DNA of 64,000 nt, from NCBI GenBank assembly GCA_021151825.1, contig JAGKWQ010000006.1, forward strand, positions 186,001-250,000. The letters run 5' to 3'. The notes under the pieces are model-generated. The model made no database searches. It was not told the origin of the DNA and saw nothing but the letters and a program-made list of their open reading frames with translations. The stretch is from Cellvibrionaceae bacterium. Lineage in GTDB: Bacteria; Pseudomonadota; Gammaproteobacteria; Pseudomonadales; Cellvibrionaceae. Every line of letters starts with the position of its first letter. Position 1 is the first letter of the stretch. The translations under genes and the position numbers were made by a program. Positions 1 to 11,472 of the stretch are shown in pieces.

Positions 1-164
1 GCTTTGCGCCAATGATTGCTGGTATTTTTAACAATATGATCAATCTCGCCAACAGCTAACCCGCGCAACTCATTCATTGTTGGGTAATTATCAATTGGTG
101 GACGGTTTGCAATATAGAATTTAATGCGGCTGTTGGTGGTACCAAAGCCTATAGGATGGGGCAT
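1..164 (-). CDS. Unrecognised protein, N-terminal part, cut by window edge
   Basis: On the minus strand an ATG at 164 opens a frame that stays open to the left edge (54 codons). The peptide begins MPHPIGFGTTNSRIKFYI and later reads GEIDHIVKNTSNHWRK. The same frame is open upstream only as far as a stop about 13 codons before this ATG. There is no convincing Shine-Dalgarno site, so the fragment could equally be the remains of a broken gene. I do not recognise the family and assign no function. Confidence 0.3.
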   Translation of the reverse strand, partial: MPHPIGFGTTNSRIKFYIANRPPIDNYPTMNELRGLAVGEIDHIVKNTSNHWRK

Positions 165-267
165 TAAAACCAAATCCCGATTTTCTGTTTCATAATTTTT
201 AGCCCATTTTTATAGCCCTCCTTTGGCAGGAGAGCGTTAATTACGTGTAATAATCGTTGCGGAAAGA

Positions 268-1008
268 TTAATTAACAGGGCTCTTCAGGTCATTAATTTG
301 AAAGGAAATAATTTTTCCTGAGCTATCGAGTGTGTAGATAATATTTTCATCAGCGATGTTATTTTCGTAGTCCAATGTTTTTGACTTGATAGCAAAATTC
401 AAATGGTTATTCCCCGCATCCTCGGCACGCCAGCTGCCTTGTTCCAGAAGAAGATTATTGTTGCAGGTGAATGCCGGGGTTATTCCGGTATCGCCCACTT
501 TTACTGTTGCAGGAAAATGGTAAGGAGATGTCGATGTGCACCGAACCATAGCGGTGGGTAAACCTTTCATGGAAAACTTATCGAAGAACAGCAAATTGCC
601 GGTTGCTACTTCATAATAAGCGGTCATGTTCCATTCTTTATCAAGGGGGCTGGAGCCTCCAGCATTGGCAGCGGATTGTTTGAAGCGTGTATATTGCGGT
701 ATTACCAATATACCGTTCTCAACTTTTTCATCCTGGTTTATTGAATAAAATACTCCAACAGTAGTTTGATTTACTAATGTAGTGCTATAGGGCTCATCTT
801 TAAGGCTCGTAACCTTTGCAAGGCTATAACTTAAATTATTTACACTACTGCTACTGCTACTGCTACTGCTACTGCTACTGCTACTGCTACTGCTACTGCT
901 AAGTGCATTATTGTTTGCACTGCTGTTACCTTTGTTTTTTCCTGAAGAGCCATTATCTCCGCCACATCCCAAGAGCAGCAAAGGCACTATAAATAGGCAT
1001 CTTTTCAT
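268..1008 (-). CDS. Secreted lipoprotein with polyserine linker
   Basis: The protein is 246 residues. The start at 1008 is chosen because a GAAAGGA Shine-Dalgarno lies just before it and MKRCLFIVPLLLLGC then forms a textbook lipoprotein signal with lipobox LLGC. An upstream in-frame ATG at 1032 would bury the signal. The lipobox is followed by a Gly/Asn/Ser-rich segment and an uninterrupted run of 19 serines (about residues 35-53), then a globular domain of about 190 residues with no family I recognise, containing two cysteines that could form a disulfide. Polyserine linkers joining secreted domains are typical of Cellvibrio and Saccharophagus surface proteins. The acylated, surface- or periplasm-exposed location is a confident inference; the function is unknown. 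Confidence 0.75.
   Translation of the reverse strand: MKRCLFIVPLLLLGCGGDNGSSGKNKGNSSANNNALSSSSSSSSSSSSSSSSSSSVNNLSYSLAKVTSLKDEPYSTTLVNQTTVGVFYSINQDEKVENGILVIPQYTRFKQSAANAGGSSPLDKEWNMTAYYEVATGNLLFFDKFSMKGLPTAMVRCTSTSPYHFPATVKVGDTGITPAFTCNNNLLLEQGSWRAEDAGNNHLNFAIKSKTLDYENNIADENIIYTLDSSGKIISFQINDLKSPVN
845..898. repeat. Hexanucleotide tandem repeat encoding polyserine
   Basis: Nine perfect copies of CTACTG lie in a row. On the coding (minus) strand this is alternating AGC and AGT serine codons. The unit is six bases, so gain or loss of copies changes linker length without shifting frame. Confidence 0.9.
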
Positions 1009-1451
1009 TTCCTTTCTCCATGTAAGTACCATAACCGGGGGTCCTGGTTTCGCATTTTAATGGAAACATGAATATTGGATTTTATCGGTTCAATGGGAGG
1101 TTTTACACAAAAATTCGATTTGAATAGCAAATTTTTACAATTTGCGAGCCATTCTATTTGCTGTGGGGAAGGTGCGGGAACATATTTGAAAACGGGCAAT
1201 CTTAACCTTAGGATATTTAAAATAAAATCAAAAATTGATGGCATTATTTGTAACAGTTTTTCCGTCACACAGAGAATTTATGGTCTCCATCAAAATGATA
1301 CAAGATCAGGACATCGGAAAAGTTGTTCGCGTTACCGAGGTATTTCTCCGCATGAAGAATTTTAATATTGCTGCATTGGAAAGAGCTTGTGGAGAAGACG
1401 AGTAGGGTAGTTACTGACTATTGGCATATTAACTTTGAACAGGTGGCTGAA
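1009..1451. other. Gene-poor interval between lipoprotein and VOC gene
   Basis: The interval carries the promoter side of the leftward lipoprotein gene and the leader of the rightward VOC gene. The only candidate coding content is the 41-codon reading frame listed separately. Other open frames here have no start signal or recognisable protein. Confidence 0.5.
1280..1405 (+). CDS. Short open frame, 41 aa, possibly a remnant
   Basis: The frame runs from ATG 1280 to TAG 1403-1405 and encodes a plausible mixed peptide (MVSIKMIQDQDIGKVVRV, then FNIAALERA). A purine-rich AGAGAA precedes the ATG. It ends 46 bases before the VOC start and looks more like protein than random sequence. It may be the N-terminal remnant of a lost gene. 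No family was recognised and no function is claimed. Confidence 0.2.
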   Translation: MVSIKMIQDQDIGKVVRVTEVFLRMKNFNIAALERACGEDE

Positions 1452-1880
1452 ATGGAAACACAAGAATTGCATCGTGGGCGATTGATAGATCATATTCAAT
1501 TAGTGGTGCGTGATTTACCCGCTGCCCAAAAATTTTATACAGCCGCACTTGAGGCTCTGGAAATTCCAATCGGTGGTATCGGTGAGGACTTCTTTTGGGT
1601 AGATGAACTGTTTGTGTCTACTGCTGATAGCAAGGCTGCCCAAGGCGTATTAACTGGTCGTCATCATCTTGCATTCCAGGCAAAAGACCGTAATCAAGTT
1701 GACGCTTTTTATAAAACGGCATTGTTGAATGGTGGTCGCGATAATGGCAAGCCTGGAGAAAGACCCTATCATCCGGGATATTATGCGGCATTTGTTCTTG
1801 ATCCGGATGGCAACAATATTGAAGCTGTTTTTCACGGTGAAGCAAAGCGTAGTGCGGCTTCTGTAAAAATCACTTTTTAA
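1452..1880 (+). CDS. VOC (glyoxalase/bleomycin-resistance fold) protein
   Basis: The protein is 142 residues. ATG 1452 is preceded by AGGTGG at good spacing. The frame is open further upstream to a TTG at 1368, but no signal supports that. One VOC module shows the pattern LIDHIQLVVRDLPAAQKFY at the N terminus and a closing FVLDPDGNNIEAVFHG. The histidine near the start (DHIQL) and the glutamate of NNIEAV sit where VOC metalloenzymes place metal ligands. The family covers glyoxalase I, extradiol dioxygenases and antibiotic-binding proteins, so the substrate cannot be assigned. The segment GRHHLAFQAKDR and the YHPGYYAAF block mark a common uncharacterised bacterial subgroup. It is probably a monocistronic gene; metH converges on it from the right. 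Confidence 0.85.
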   Translation: METQELHRGRLIDHIQLVVRDLPAAQKFYTAALEALEIPIGGIGEDFFWVDELFVSTADSKAAQGVLTGRHHLAFQAKDRNQVDAFYKTALLNGGRDNGKPGERPYHPGYYAAFVLDPDGNNIEAVFHGEAKRSAASVKITF

Positions 1881-1947
1881 TAACAGTTCGTGCAGGCTAG
1901 TTTGTCATAGTGTGTCGATGGGGGCATGGCCCCCAGTTTGCGAAGGG

Positions 1948-5673
<3,726 letters not shown>

Positions 5674-5720
5674 GGAAAACCTATCAATGGAAATCTTTGA
5701 GAAGAATAAAAATCAGGATG

Positions 5721-5744
5721 CAATATCAAAAAAAATTGATATTG
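5721..5744. promoter_or_regulatory. Perfect inverted repeat in metH leader
   Basis: CAATATCAA (5721-5729) and TTGATATTG (5736-5744) are exact complements around six A residues. The repeat lies 48 bases upstream of the metH ATG. It could be an operator for a dimeric regulator or an mRNA hairpin. It does not resemble the MetJ box (AGACGTCT) or a MetR site. Confidence 0.5.
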
Positions 5745-5910
5745 GAATTGGCGTGAATTCTAGCAGAAAAGTGGGTGAAAGGGCTGATTGCGGGAGACGG
5801 AGATCATGCCCGTTGAACATAAATTGTGCAGGCTTTTGACGATTGCTCCGTTTTGAGCCGGAGGCGGTAAAGCGTATTGAGTGATGCCTGAAGATCCTTG
5901 GTGCCACTAC

Positions 5911-6135
5911 TTATTTATCTAAGTGAGCAGTTTTCTCAACTTTAATGACTTGCGGGTGAGCGGGACGAAGTTGGAAAAGCACTAGCGCTGCAAAAAACGC
6001 AAAGCCTAAGGCTGCAATGGCAATGGATTCCGGGTAAAGCACGCCAAAAAGCAAATGGGCTACAACAAGGCTTATGTAAAGGGTAATGCGCAGGTTTTTC
6101 GGGGTGAGTAAAAAGGTGCTTGATTCGTCATTCAT
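5911..6135 (-). CDS. Small two-helix membrane protein
   Basis: The protein is 74 residues. ATG 6135 is chosen because AGGAGT lies seven bases upstream; a longer open frame to 6192 has no such signal. After a polar N terminus come two hydrophobic segments (about residues 16-33 and 36-53), then a basic and polar tail ending VEKTAHLDK, so it is an inner-membrane protein with a short cytoplasmic tail. I do not recognise a family. It stands alone between metH and nfuA and could have its own promoter. Confidence 0.6.
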   Translation of the reverse strand: MNDESSTFLLTPKNLRITLYISLVVAHLLFGVLYPESIAIAALGFAFFAALVLFQLRPAHPQVIKVEKTAHLDK

Positions 6136-6514
6136 AGTCAGTACTCCTGTTTGGCGCGAAATGATACATGCATCACAAAATTTTGTATGCACACTTCACA
6201 CCATAAAATCATAGTTTCCTTAAGGGGTTATTACGTAATTAAATTTCTCAATGGGTTTTGATTTCCGACAGGCGGTCAAATTCATATTTTTTAATAGCTG
6301 AGTGTGCTTACTATCCATGAAAAATAAGATAGTGGCGCATAATGCCACCCATGTTGTAATCAATTTCTGGTTATAAATATGGGGTATTTGTGGGATGGCT
6401 ATGACGATGATTGCAAAATCCTAGTGCGTTACGGCAGGTCAATACAGTAGAATACCTGAGTAATTTGATCGGGTATTATTTGTTCCCTGCCCAGGATTTT
6501 ATTGAAAGGTTTAT
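6136..6514. other. Intergenic region upstream of nfuA
   Basis: This is 379 bases of AT-rich sequence between the small membrane protein gene and nfuA. The only clear element is the IscR-type palindrome at 6452-6476. The rest holds no open frame with a start signal. Confidence 0.6.
6452..6476 (+). promoter_or_regulatory. IscR type-1-like binding site upstream of nfuA
   Basis: The 25-mer begins ATACCTGAGTA and ends GATCGGGTAT. Compared by eye with the type-1 IscR consensus (ATASYYGACTRWWWYAGTCRRSTAT) it agrees at 22 of 25 positions. It ends 38 bases before the nfuA ATG, the right place for [2Fe-2S]-IscR control. NfuA is an iron-sulfur carrier, so such control makes biological sense. Confidence 0.7.
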
Positions 6515-7102
6515 ATGGTTAACGTCGATATCACTGAATCTGCCCAAAAGTATTTGAAAGAGCTGCTGGACAAGCAAAAAGACAATGACGGTATTGGCAT
6601 ACGTATGTTTGTTGCCAATCCGGGAACGCCCAGCGCGGAAACCTGCATCGCATATTGCCGCCCGGGTGAGCACAAAGAGGGCGATGTGATCGTTCCTTTG
6701 AATGGTTTTAGTGCTTACTTTGAAGAGCGCAGCCTGCCGTTTTTGGAAGATGCGAAAGTGGATTACTCTGCGGATCGCATGGGAGGGCAACTTACCATCC
6801 GTGCTCCCAATTCAAAAATGCCGCGCGTGACTGACGATAGCCCGCTGGAAGATCGTATTAACTATGTGCTTTACAACGATGTCAATCCAAGCCTTGCTTC
6901 CCATGGCGGTAATGTGAGCCTGGTGGAAGTGACGCCCGATATGATTGCGATATTGAAGTTTGGCGGTGGTTGCCAGGGATGTGGATCTGTTGCGATTACG
7001 CTCAAGCAGGGTATTGAAGTTCAATTGATGGATAAGCTGCCTGAGCTGAAAGGTATTCGCGATGTGACTGATCATACGGATCGTTCGAACGCCTACATGT
7101 AG
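6515..7102 (+). CDS. nfuA: Fe-S biogenesis carrier NfuA
   Basis: The protein is 195 residues, the normal length. An N-terminal degenerate A-type domain (about 1-100) is followed by a C-terminal Nfu domain with the cluster-binding GGGCQGCG motif, giving C153 and C156. Two subunits share one [4Fe-4S] cluster through these cysteines and pass it to apo-enzymes; in E. coli NfuA is needed under oxidative stress and iron starvation. ATG 6515 follows AAAGG. The gene is monocistronic: an IscR-type site lies upstream and a strong terminator is shared with the converging gene downstream. It fits the iron theme of the following 18 kb. Confidence 0.97.
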   Translation: MVNVDITESAQKYLKELLDKQKDNDGIGIRMFVANPGTPSAETCIAYCRPGEHKEGDVIVPLNGFSAYFEERSLPFLEDAKVDYSADRMGGQLTIRAPNSKMPRVTDDSPLEDRINYVLYNDVNPSLASHGGNVSLVEVTPDMIAILKFGGGCQGCGSVAITLKQGIEVQLMDKLPELKGIRDVTDHTDRSNAYM

Positions 7103-7120
7103 TGATTGTGTGTTGTAGAT

Positions 7121-7150
7121 AAAAAATACCGCCGTTGTGCGGTATTTTTT
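7121..7150. terminator. Bidirectional terminator between nfuA and solute-binding gene
   Basis: A perfect 12-bp stem (AAAAAATACCGC / GCGGTATTTTTT) encloses a 6-base loop, with A and T tracts that serve both directions. The stop codon of the leftward gene (7149-7151) overlaps the stem end. Confidence 0.9.
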
Positions 7151-7928
7151 AATGTGAGCTTTTACTAATTAGCGCCTCATATTCCCCGCTGTTTTTCAGC
7201 GCAATTAGCCCCTCGTCCAGTTGTCCTGCCAATAATCTCGCCCTTGGGCTTTTGTGTGAAAACGCAACGTAAACATCCCCCTGATGGTTGAGAAAGCGTT
7301 TATCAAATGTGTTTTTTTCCAACCCCATTTTTTTCAATGCAAATTCCGCTTCGCGATCAAACATAACTGCAGCATCTATACGCCCTTGTCTGAGCATGCG
7401 GATTATTTGTGATTGCTGGGTAAGTGGTACTTCGGTGAAGCGATCGCGGTGCTGCTCGTAAATGTCCCCGTATTCATAGTCGCGAATAAACCCCACCCGG
7501 AATTTGGCAGGAATATCTTCGATACGTTTTATATTCGGAAAAGCTTCAGGCAGAAAAAACCAATAGGATTCCACGGTGAGTAACGGGACTTTACCAAACA
7601 AGTATTTATCTTTTGTGGTGGATTGAAGGGTTACATTGTAACCGCCATCAATTTTGCCGGATGCCAAATCATGTAAAACCCGGGCGTAGGGGAGAACTTG
7701 AAAGGTGGGATATAAGCCTGATTTGGCATAAGCCGCTTTGATTAATTCGGTAGAGATACCTTGCCCGTGCTCGTCAGAATAGGGTGGCCATGAATCCTCT
7801 GCGCCCAGGCGAATGCGGATAGAGGTATCAACATCTTCCTCTGCAACTTTTTCGGACGCGCTTTCTGCATGCAGCACTGGAGTTGCAAGGCTTAGTAATA
7901 GCCATGCATAAGTCCAATATTTAATCAT
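7149..7928 (-). CDS. Periplasmic family-3 solute-binding protein
   Basis: The protein is 259 residues with a signal peptide (MIKYWTYAWLLLSLATPVLHA). ATG 7928 has AGGAG at eight bases. The mature part follows the SBP_bac_3 fold: an early W-P-P-Y-S-D pattern, a G-I-S-T-E-L segment, then FIRDYEYGDIY and GRIDAAVMFDREAE in the second lobe. Such proteins bind amino acids or similar small polar ligands. No permease or ATPase genes adjoin it, so it may be an orphan binding protein or a sensor domain working in trans. This orphan, short form is frequent in marine and soil gammaproteobacteria. Ligand unknown. Confidence 0.85.
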   Translation of the reverse strand: MIKYWTYAWLLLSLATPVLHAESASEKVAEEDVDTSIRIRLGAEDSWPPYSDEHGQGISTELIKAAYAKSGLYPTFQVLPYARVLHDLASGKIDGGYNVTLQSTTKDKYLFGKVPLLTVESYWFFLPEAFPNIKRIEDIPAKFRVGFIRDYEYGDIYEQHRDRFTEVPLTQQSQIIRMLRQGRIDAAVMFDREAEFALKKMGLEKNTFDKRFLNHQGDVYVAFSHKSPRARLLAGQLDEGLIALKNSGEYEALISKSSH

Positions 7929-8068
7929 TGGTTGATTACTCCTGCTCGGGCTTACTTGTAGTATCTAATGCCAAGATTAATCGCATTTGGTTATATGATC
8001 AATAAGTTAAATAACTATATAAAAGGAGAATTGTGTCCCATTTATCCAAGTGTTAAGAAAATAAAATA

Positions 8069-8087
8069 TCAAATAAGAATTGTTATC
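8069..8087 (+). promoter_or_regulatory. Fur box, distal copy, upstream of fiu
   Basis: This 19-mer (TCAAATAAGAATTGTTATC) matches the Fur consensus GATAATGATAATCATTATC at 12 of 19 positions by direct comparison. It is the weaker of two boxes in tandem. Confidence 0.5.
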
Positions 8088-8090
8088 ATT

Positions 8091-8109
8091 GTAAATGGTA
8101 ATGGTTATC
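8091..8109 (+). promoter_or_regulatory. Fur box, proximal copy, upstream of fiu
   Basis: This 19-mer (GTAAATGGTAATGGTTATC) matches the Fur consensus at 14 of 19 positions and ends 56 bases before the fiu start. Tandem boxes suggest tight iron repression. Confidence 0.65.
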
Positions 8110-8165
8110 GATAGAATTTGGTTAAAGTTATTAAATGCATATCTTTATTACCAGAAGGCATAATC

Positions 8166-10538
8166 ATGACCAAATCCAAATTCCCATCTGCGCATATAGT
8201 TTCTAAAAAGCGCATCACCTCTTCACAGCTCACTGTAACCGCATTGTCCTCTGCTATGTTGTTGGCTTCAGCCGGTGTAATGGCAGCTGGCGACACTAAG
8301 GATGCAAAAAAACTGGATGCGGTAAAAGTAGAGGCTGATGCAGTTGCTTCTTTCAAGGCAGACAAAGCCAGTTCTCCAAAACTTACCCAGCCACTGGTGG
8401 ATACCCCGCAAACTATTGTGGTTGTGAAAAAAGAACTGTTCCAACAACAAGCTGCAACAACGCTGAGTGAAGCGTTGCGCAACACTCCGGGCATCACCAT
8501 GCTGATGGGCGAGAATGGCAACACATCTACTGGTGATTCCATCTTTATGCGCGGTTTTGACACCCAGGGCAGTATTTACGTCGATGGCATTCGCGATTTG
8601 GGCAGCATCAGCCGCGATACCTTTAACACCGAGCAAGTTGAAATCTCCAAAGGTCCGGCGGGTGTAGACAATGGTCGTGGCGCAGCATCAGGTTATGTAA
8701 ACCTGAGTTCTAAACTGGCAAATCAGGAAGATGCAACGTCTGGCACTGTGAATGTGGGGACGTCGGATTACAAACGCGCAACGGTGGATGTAAATCGCAC
8801 CCTGGGTGAAAGTTCTGCGCTGCGTGTTAACTTGATGAAACAGGATGCCGGTGTTGATGGTCGCGATGAAGTGGAAAGTAATTTCCAGGGTGTTGCAGCC
8901 TCTCTCGCTTTGGGGTTGGGAACTGATACTCGCACCTACATCAATATTTTGTCGATGGAGCAATCCGGGGTTCCTGATGGTGGTGTTCCAACTATCGGAC
9001 TGGATGGTTATTACAACGCGATTTTTGCAACAGGTGCATTAAAAGGCCAAACTCCCAAGCGTGCAGACACTGAAAACTTCTACGGTTCAACCAGCGATTT
9101 CAATGATGTAAAAGCCAACATGGTTACTGTTCGTATTGAGCAGGATCTGGCAGAAGGTGTAACCCTGCGCAATACCTCGCGCTATGGTCGTACTAATCAG
9201 GATCAAGTGTTGACGGGCGTGAATGCGGTTACCTTCGTAACACCATCAAATTCGGATACCTGGACCGTGTCGCGTTCACGCCAGGGTAAAGATCAAACCA
9301 ATCAGATTCTCACCAACCAGACCAACCTGACCGCTTCATTTGAAACGGGTGGTATCAAGCATGATCTGAGTTCCGGCGTTGAATTTATTTATGAAAGCCA
9401 ACTGAACTACACCTTGGGTATTCCATTCTTATCGCCAACATCTTCATCAACAACGCCCCAGGTTAATGCCAACCTTTATAGCCCGCGTACTGATGATGTG
9501 TTCCAGCCTGTGCGTCGTACCGGTGGAAAAACCGATGGTGAAACCTCCACTTACGCCTTTTATGCGCAAGACACTATTACCCTGAATGATCAATGGGAAT
9601 TGAGCGCTGGTGTTCGTGCTGATCGCTTCCATACCAAGACTGATGTTATTACCCGTCAGGCAGCAGTGACTGCACCTGCGGTGCAAACTGTTCCTGTAGG
9701 CACTTTGTTGGCGAGTGATGCGCATCTGACTGATGAGCTAGTGGGTTGGAAGTTGGGTGGTGTGTATAAGCCGGCAACAAATGGTTCGATTTATGTGAGT
9801 TATGCAACGTCCCAATTACCACCGGGTGGAGCGAACTTTTCGTTAAATACCACGAATGCTACCAACAACATTAATAGCCCCAACATGGATCCACAAAAAG
9901 GTACCAATACTGAATTGGGCACCAAGTGGAATGTATTGGATAACAAATTGTTCCTTACCGCAGCGTTATTCCGCAGCACTAACGAAAATGAAATTGCCAC
10001 TAATGCCGATGGTTCATCAGTTGCCGTTGGTGAAAAGCAAGTTGAAGGTTTGGAGTTGGGCGCTGTAGGTGCTTTAACCGATAAGTGGCAAATCAGTGCC
10101 GGTCTCGCCTTTATGGATAATGAGATCACACGTGGTAATCGCACTGTCGATGATCCAAATACTCCTGCAAACGAAGCCTCTGGTAATAACGAAGGTGGTG
10201 CAATCCAGTGGTCACCGAAGACGACTTTCACATTGTGGAATAGTTATACCTTTGACAGTGGTTTTATCATCGGTGGCGGCGCTCGTTATGTAGACACCAT
10301 GGTAAGTTCCAGTGTTGTAAATTCCCTGGCGCAAAGCACTCGTTCAATGCTTGAGTTTGGCGATTATTGGGTGCTTGATGCGATGGCATCTTACCCGGTG
10401 ACTAAAAATATTAATGTGCAACTTAACATTCTTAATATTACTGACGAAGAATATGTTGGCAGCCTGAACAATGGCGGATCTCGCTATTACCCGGGGGCGC
10501 CAGTGTCAGCGCGTTTAGGTGTTAACTTCGCATTCTGA
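8166..10538 (+). CDS. fiu: TonB-dependent catecholate siderophore receptor, Fiu type
   Basis: The protein is 790 residues from ATG 8166, which has AGAAGG upstream; a TTG 48 bases earlier is rejected. After a signal sequence comes a TonB-box-like stretch (KKLDAVKVEA), the plug domain and a long beta-barrel ending in the typical C-terminal phenylalanine (LGVNFAF). The plug carries the Fiu hallmarks TLSEALRNTPGI, FMRGFD, DGIRDLGSISRD and EISKGPAG. The family imports iron bound to monomeric or dimeric catechols across the outer membrane. The downstream neighbour is piuC, as in E. coli (fiu-ybiX) and Pseudomonas (piuA-piuC), which strengthens the call. Two Fur boxes lie upstream and a hairpin terminator-like stem follows. 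Confidence 0.93.
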   Translation: MTKSKFPSAHIVSKKRITSSQLTVTALSSAMLLASAGVMAAGDTKDAKKLDAVKVEADAVASFKADKASSPKLTQPLVDTPQTIVVVKKELFQQQAATTLSEALRNTPGITMLMGENGNTSTGDSIFMRGFDTQGSIYVDGIRDLGSISRDTFNTEQVEISKGPAGVDNGRGAASGYVNLSSKLANQEDATSGTVNVGTSDYKRATVDVNRTLGESSALRVNLMKQDAGVDGRDEVESNFQGVAASLALGLGTDTRTYINILSMEQSGVPDGGVPTIGLDGYYNAIFATGALKGQTPKRADTENFYGSTSDFNDVKANMVTVRIEQDLAEGVTLRNTSRYGRTNQDQVLTGVNAVTFVTPSNSDTWTVSRSRQGKDQTNQILTNQTNLTASFETGGIKHDLSSGVEFIYESQLNYTLGIPFLSPTSSSTTPQVNANLYSPRTDDVFQPVRRTGGKTDGETSTYAFYAQDTITLNDQWELSAGVRADRFHTKTDVITRQAAVTAPAVQTVPVGTLLASDAHLTDELVGWKLGGVYKPATNGSIYVSYATSQLPPGGANFSLNTTNATNNINSPNMDPQKGTNTELGTKWNVLDNKLFLTAALFRSTNENEIATNADGSSVAVGEKQVEGLELGAVGALTDKWQISAGLAFMDNEITRGNRTVDDPNTPANEASGNNEGGAIQWSPKTTFTLWNSYTFDSGFIIGGGARYVDTMVSSSVVNSLAQSTRSMLEFGDYWVLDAMASYPVTKNINVQLNILNITDEEYVGSLNNGGSRYYPGAPVSARLGVNFAF

Positions 10539-10561
10539 TCATTAGCCAAATGCGAATTTAC

Positions 10562-10585
10562 AAGGGCGCAATTTATTGCGCCCTT
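10562..10585 (+). terminator. Stem-loop after fiu
   Basis: A perfect 10-bp stem (AAGGGCGCAA / TTGCGCCCTT) has a TTTA loop. There is no long T tract after it, so termination may be partial, leaving piuC both read through and separately expressed. Confidence 0.6.
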
Positions 10586-10655
10586 ATGCATTTCCAGAGG
10601 AAAAAATAGCGCGTTCAAACCCGCGTAAATTAATTGCATCCCTACGAGATAACCT

Positions 10656-11336
10656 ATGTTAATTCATATTCCTGATGTGCTCAGTAAGCAACAGGTTGCG
10701 GAATTTCGCGCACGCTTGAATCAAGCGAATTGGGTTGATGGCAAAACAACCGTCGGTATGCAAGGCGCGCAGGTGAAAAAAAATCGCCAGCTAGCAGTTG
10801 ATGGGCTTGTTGCTCGTGAGCTGGGCGAAATTATTTTAAGAGCGCTTTATGCGAATCCGGTTTTTATGTCGGCTGCTCTGCCATTGCGAATAGTTCCGCC
10901 ATTATTCAATGCATACAGCGGTGGTGAGCATTACGGTTTTCACGTCGATGGCGCAATACGTTTAATTCCCGGCAGCAATTTAAGTTTGCGCACTGATGTG
11001 TCATCAACCCTGTTTTTATCGGAGCCTGATGAATACGAAGGCGGGGAATTAATTGTGCAAGATACTTACGGTAGCCATGAGGTGAAATTGCCGGCTGGTG
11101 ATTTGATTTTGTATCCCTCTACCAGCTTGCATCAGGTTGAACCTGTGACGCGCGGTGAGCGTGTATGCAGTTTTTTCTGGACCCAAAGTATGGTGCGTGA
11201 TGATTGGCAACGAAGTTTGTTGTACGAGCTGGATTGCAATATTCAGTCATTGCGCCAAAAGGTAGGGGATAGTGAAGAAATTGTGGGTTTAACCGGCCAT
11301 TATCACAATCTATTACGGCAATGGGCGCAAGTTTGA
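10656..11336 (+). CDS. piuC: Fe(II)/2-oxoglutarate-dependent PKHD-type hydroxylase
   Basis: The protein is 226 residues, the usual length for PiuC/YbiX. The double-stranded beta-helix carries the iron triad: the H-x-D of [11 protein letters not shown] and a distal histidine in SLHQVEPV, with the arginine of [11 protein letters not shown] to hold 2-oxoglutarate. It is a cytoplasmic dioxygenase of the prolyl 4-hydroxylase alpha-type family. Its substrate is not established in the family, but it is persistently coupled to catecholate receptors, as here, and loss alters susceptibility to siderophore-conjugated antibiotics in Pseudomonas. It sits 117 bases after fiu and probably shares its Fur control. 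Confidence 0.95.
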   Translation: MLIHIPDVLSKQQVAEFRARLNQANWVDGKTTVGMQGAQVKKNRQLAVDGLVARELGEIILRALYANPVFMSAALPLRIVPPLFNAYSGGEHYGFHVDGAIRLIPGSNLSLRTDVSSTLFLSEPDEYEGGELIVQDTYGSHEVKLPAGDLILYPSTSLHQVEPVTRGERVCSFFWTQSMVRDDWQRSLLYELDCNIQSLRQKVGDSEEIVGLTGHYHNLLRQWAQV

Positions 11337-11422
11337 TGATGGGGTTTTGGGTAGGGCAAGGACATTTAAAGGACAAATTTATAACAAATCCTAATAAAAA
11401 TGGGTTTGATGTGCCAGTTAGT

Positions 11423-11441
11423 GATAGATATTATCATTTAG
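11423..11441 (+). promoter_or_regulatory. Fur-like box upstream of second TonB receptor
   Basis: GATAGATATTATCATTTAG matches the Fur consensus at 12 of 19 positions and lies 31 bases before the ATG at 11473. Confidence 0.55.
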
Positions 11442-11472
11442 ATTCTTATTTAGACTAACTTAAGAGGCTATA

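Noticed and set aside
5674..5910. Possible SAM, SAH or B12 riboswitch ahead of metH
   Set aside because: Some GC-rich words (GAGCCGGAGGC) recall riboswitch pieces, but no conserved core or pairing pattern could be built on the metH strand.
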